Made by a program: the position numbers and the translations under genes. The notes beneath the pieces are model-generated. The model searched no databases and had not been told where the DNA came from. It saw nothing but the letters and a program-made list of their open reading frames with translations. A stretch of 9,872 bases of DNA. Origin: Chloroflexota bacterium (GTDB lineage Bacteria; Chloroflexota; UBA4733). Position 1 is the stretch's first letter, and each line of letters starts with the position of its first letter. Positions 7,596 through 9,872 of this stretch are shown here, piece by piece. The stretch lies in contig JANWJO010000113.1 in the NCBI GenBank assembly GCA_025449435.1, positions 1 through 9,872 on the forward strand, read 5' to 3'.

Positions 7596-8600
7596 TCACA
7601 CGTGCAAGGCGTCTCTGGCGAAGGTGACGCTGGTCTCAAAGTGTTGGCGCTGCTGGCGCAGGAACTCCGCGCGCTGCTGGGGAGTGGTGGCTGGGGAGCC
7701 TAGGTCGGTGGTCAACTGAACCAACGGACTCGCGACGCCTGCGCGCGCCAGGTTGACAAACCGCATGAGGTCGCGCCCGGGCACATTGGGGTAAGCAAGC
7801 CAGAAAGCACCGTTTTCGTCGAAGTACGGAAGCGCCTTGGGGCCACGGCCGGTGATGATCTCCAAGTCGATGGGGAGTTGGGGGTTAGTGTTGCGTAGCA
7901 CCGCCACGATGGCCGCTAGGTCCACCGAGCCTTGACCCATCGGCACCCATTGCGCTTGTGCGCCGTGCGTATCCTGCCAGATGCGTGTGTCGCGCATGTG
8001 GCAGGTGATGATATACGGTGAGAGCACTTCAGCAGAGAGCAACGGATCCTCACCACCGTACGCGGGGTTGCCCGTATCGAGACAAGCACCAACCGTTTCG
8101 AATCCAACAGCCTCGATGATGCCGCGCAGTTCACGTGCCAGCAGGTCCACGCCGCCGTGGTTCTCTAGCGCGATCTTGATGCCGAGCTGCCTGCAACGCG
8201 GAGCGACCGCTCGCAACACGCGCACCGTCTCGGCGATGTGCTCCTCGAGCGGGACCTTCCCCATGCGATCGGCTTCAAAGCCCATAAAGCAGCGCACCAC
8301 CGGCGACCCTACGGTTGCAGCGGCATCTAACATCTGGTGAAGTTGGTCTTCGCCGGTGCCGAGCGTCGGGTCGAACGACAAAGCGTAGCGATCAATACTG
8401 CGCATGCCGATTTCCAGGGTGAGGCCAAGGTGTTCGGCCCGCGCAAGTACCCGCTTCAGATATTGGGTCTCCAAAGAATCGAAAAAACTACGCTCCGAGA
8501 AGTGGACGTTGTGCAGCCCTTGTTGAGCTGCGTAGTCCAACATCTGGAATGCATCCCAGCCCTGGTCCTTGAGGCTGTAGGTGTCGATGCCTAGCCGCAT
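7596..8600 (-). CDS. Sugar phosphate isomerase/epimerase-like TIM-barrel protein (xylose isomerase-like, AP_endonuc_2 fold)
   Basis: This 334-aa protein opens with MRLGIDTYSL, the typical first strand of the xylose-isomerase-like TIM barrel. The expected metal ligands are present: Glu146 in ALENHGG, Asp175 in CLDTGNP, His201 in CHMRD and Glu247 in DLEIITG, plus a GQGSVD segment (222-227). The family isomerises or epimerises sugars, keto-sugars or cyclitols using a divalent metal; the exact substrate is unknown. It is somewhat longer than the usual 260-300 residues because of a C-terminal tail (from about 265) rich in Gln and Arg. The reading frame stays open upstream to 8930, but that part lacks domain character, so ATG 8600 was chosen; the ribosome binding site is weak. 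The gene converges on the secreted-protein gene, with 15 bp between stop codons. It may work with the Gfo/Idh/MocA enzyme, a common pairing in sugar and inositol catabolism. Confidence 0.87.
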   Translation of the reverse strand: MRLGIDTYSLKDQGWDAFQMLDYAAQQGLHNVHFSERSFFDSLETQYLKRVLARAEHLGLTLEIGMRSIDRYALSFDPTLGTGEDQLHQMLDAAATVGSPVVRCFMGFEADRMGKVPLEEHIAETVRVLRAVAPRCRQLGIKIALENHGGVDLLARELRGIIEAVGFETVGACLDTGNPAYGGEDPLLSAEVLSPYIITCHMRDTRIWQDTHGAQAQWVPMGQGSVDLAAIVAVLRNTNPQLPIDLEIITGRGPKALPYFDENGAFWLAYPNVPGRDLMRFVNLARAGVASPLVQLTTDLGSPATTPQQRAEFLRQQRQHFETSVTFARDALHV

Positions 8601-8791
8601 GCTCGCTCGCCGTTTCCATTGTGCTCGCGCCCCATGCGCGACGTCCCGGAAGTGTACACAGATAGCGAGTTGGTGCTCCGGGCATTCGCTTCGCGCATGG
8701 TTTGTCGCGCTCGCGCGCACCATCCTAATCTGGCCCGTGCCAATGAGGCACTTCGTACACCATTCGCAAGGTGAGTGCAAGCTCTTCAGGT
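8601..8791. other. Divergent intergenic region between the isomerase-like gene and the transporter operon
   Basis: The stretch contains no convincing gene. It should hold the promoter of the minus-strand isomerase-like gene, but I find no strong match; TTGCAC with TACGAA 17 bp away on the minus strand is the best weak candidate. An 8-bp palindrome GTGTACAC (8652-8659) lies inside a 6-bp inverted repeat, CCCGGA (8645-8650) and TCCGGG (8677-8682). These could form an operator or a leader hairpin for the isomerase-like gene, but this is speculative. Confidence 0.25.
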
Positions 8792-8821
8792 TTGACACGC
8801 TTGGGCGCCTTTTAGTACTAT
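8792..8821 (+). promoter_or_regulatory. Strong candidate promoter of the DUF3311-symporter operon
   Basis: A perfect TTGACA (8792-8797), an 18-bp spacer and TACTAT (8816-8821, four of six consensus bases) sit upstream of the small membrane protein gene. Transcription would start near 8828, leaving a leader of about 118 nt. The position fits the following operon well. Confidence 0.55.
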
Positions 8822-8891
8822 TTTGCGAATCACGGCGGCCGTTGTGCGATGCGATTTTGGCCCACGTTCGATCGTAGCTGCGATTCGTTGT

Positions 8892-8913
8892 GGAGGTCAT
8901 CCGGGAGGTCATC
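8892..8913 (+). repeat. Tandem 10-bp direct repeat in the symporter operon leader
   Basis: GGAGGTCATC occurs at 8892-8901 and again at 8904-8913, a 12-bp period, within the predicted 5' leader of the DUF3311 gene. Each copy carries a Shine-Dalgarno-like GGAGG, yet neither is placed to start a recognisable gene. It may be a protein binding site, a ribosome standby site or chance. Confidence 0.4.
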
Positions 8914-8945
8914 GCGCGGTGTCCGTGCACGGAAGAGAGGGCTTC

Positions 8946-9149
8946 ATGGCGTCTGGTCCCTCAACTCAACGCAGAAGCAACTGGTGGCTCTGGCTCCTTG
9001 CCATTCCCTTCCTGGCGCTGTTATTCCCGCAGATCTATAACTTCACCGACCCTACCGTGCTGGGGTTCCCCTTCTACTATTGGTATCAACTCATCTGGGT
9101 CATCATCACGGCCGGGCTGTTGTGGTTAGTACACGTCAAAGCCCGGTAG
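8946..9149 (+). CDS. Small DUF3311 membrane protein, probable partner of the downstream symporter
   Basis: This 67-aa protein has a short polar N-terminus (residues 1-12), a first membrane helix beginning with WWLWLLAIPFLALLFP (13-28), a short loop with FTDPTVLGFPFYYWYQ, and a second helix (about 46-63) ending in a basic tail. Size, two-helix topology and the FPFYYWYQ segment fit DUF3311. Family members are typically encoded directly before sodium:solute symporters, as here. They may be small accessory subunits, analogous to YhdT beside PanF, but their function is not established. The start is ATG 8946, with GAGAGG (8935-8940) 5 nt upstream. The frame is open upstream to 8823, but that part lacks coding character. 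Confidence 0.8.
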   Translation: MASGPSTQRRSNWWLWLLAIPFLALLFPQIYNFTDPTVLGFPFYYWYQLIWVIITAGLLWLVHVKAR

Positions 9150-9213
9150 CGCGTCATCGTCTGTACCGACGTGTCTGTGGGTGCGTGCTTCGAGCAGATG
9201 AGGAAATAAGAGG

Positions 9214-9872
9214 ATGAGCGTCGTAGCTGTTAGCGTGTTTGTCTTCTTCTTCGTGGTGGTGACAGCTCTGGGTTTTGTCGCTGCCAACTGGCGCAAAGGT
9301 GACCTTACGCAACTGCATGAGTGGGGCCTTGCGGGTGGGCGGTTTGGTACGGTGCTGTCCTGGTTCATGCTGGGTGGCGACCTGTACACGGCCTACACCT
9401 TTGTGGCCGTACCCGGCGTCATGTTTTCAACCGGCGCCTATGGCTTCTTCGCCGTACCGTACACGGTCATCCTGTATCCTATCGTGTTCTTGTTCATTCC
9501 CAAGTTCTGGGATGTGTGCAAGGCACGAGGATACCTGACCGCCTCTGACTATGTGCGCGGGAAGTATGACAGCCCCGGGCTGGCACTCGCTATGGCCATC
9601 ACCGGCATTGTCGCGACGATGCCGTATATCGCCTTGCAGATCTATGGTATGGGGGTCGCGGTCACTGGGCTGGGTATTAATCGAGAATGGGCGCTGGTTA
9701 TCGCCTTCCTTGTGCTTGCGGCGTATACTTATGTGAGCGGACTGCGCGCTCCTGCCATGATCTCCATAGTGAAAGATGCCATGGTATGGATCTTCGTCAT
9801 CGTAGCCATCATTGTTATTCCTGCCAAGCTCGGCGGTTTTGGCCCGATCTTTAGTGCGGTTGCTGCTGCCAA
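9214..9872 (+). CDS. Sodium:solute symporter (SSS family), N-terminal part, cut by the window edge
   Basis: The visible 219 residues show five or more hydrophobic helices and the hallmarks of the LeuT-fold SSS family: a first helix (4-24), GLAGGRFG (38-45) leading into the second helix, the unwound-helix region WFMLGGDLYTAYTF (50-63), and SGLRAPAMISIVKDAMVW (175-192), which corresponds to the conserved G-x-R-A-x-x-x-x-D region. Overall it resembles the monocarboxylate and pantothenate branch (MctP, PanF) more than sugar transporters. It should take up a small organic solute with sodium across the inner membrane. The ATG at 9214 follows GAGG (9200-9203) with a 10-nt spacer and an AGAGG directly before it. 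It lies 64 bp after the DUF3311 gene with no terminator visible, so the two are probably co-transcribed. The C-terminal half lies outside the window. Confidence 0.9.
   Translation, partial: MSVVAVSVFVFFFVVVTALGFVAANWRKGDLTQLHEWGLAGGRFGTVLSWFMLGGDLYTAYTFVAVPGVMFSTGAYGFFAVPYTVILYPIVFLFIPKFWDVCKARGYLTASDYVRGKYDSPGLALAMAITGIVATMPYIALQIYGMGVAVTGLGINREWALVIAFLVLAAYTYVSGLRAPAMISIVKDAMVWIFVIVAIIVIPAKLGGFGPIFSAVAAA

Noticed and set aside
8601..8930. N-terminal extension of the isomerase-like protein (110 extra residues)
   Set aside because: The extension has no domain character, and the family starts at MRLGIDTYSL; it would also cross the plus-strand promoter region.

Overview
The window is high-GC bacterial DNA with seven protein-coding genes, one of them cut off by the right edge, and probably one short leader-peptide ORF. 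No rRNA, tRNA, insertion sequence or CRISPR array is visible. The gene families present (a secreted protein with RILDTR-type beta repeats, a Gfo/Idh/MocA dehydrogenase, a xylose-isomerase-like TIM barrel, and a DUF3311 protein paired with a sodium:solute symporter) are most familiar from Chloroflexota and Actinomycetota. I lean towards Chloroflexota, but this rests on gene content and is not certain.

Layout, left to right. Positions 1-405 form a leader region with a good sigma-70-type promoter (TTGACA, 17 bp, TACAGT), a 20-codon ORF with its own Shine-Dalgarno site and tandem Trp codons, and a stable hairpin just after its stop. Positions 406-3935 hold two translationally coupled half-size ABC exporter genes (ATGA overlap). 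Together they look like an asymmetric heterodimer with one consensus and one degenerate ATPase site. Facing them on the minus strand is a Gfo/Idh/MocA oxidoreductase (3956-4957). Divergent from that is a large secreted protein (5076-7580) with a signal peptide, a cysteine-rich domain with an HExxE motif, an IPT/TIG domain and three RILDTR repeats. Converging on it is a sugar phosphate isomerase/epimerase-like TIM-barrel gene on the minus strand (7596-8600). After a 345-bp divergent intergenic region comes a plus-strand operon: a 67-aa DUF3311 membrane protein and the first 219 residues of a sodium:solute symporter, driven by a good promoter (TTGACA, 18 bp, TACTAT).

The oxidoreductase and the TIM-barrel protein belong to families that often act together in breaking down sugars or cyclitols, and the symporter could import a small organic substrate. 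That functional link is inference. The exporter pair and the secreted protein look like separate units. The most notable non-gene signal is the possible ribosome-sensing leader in front of the ABC exporter operon.
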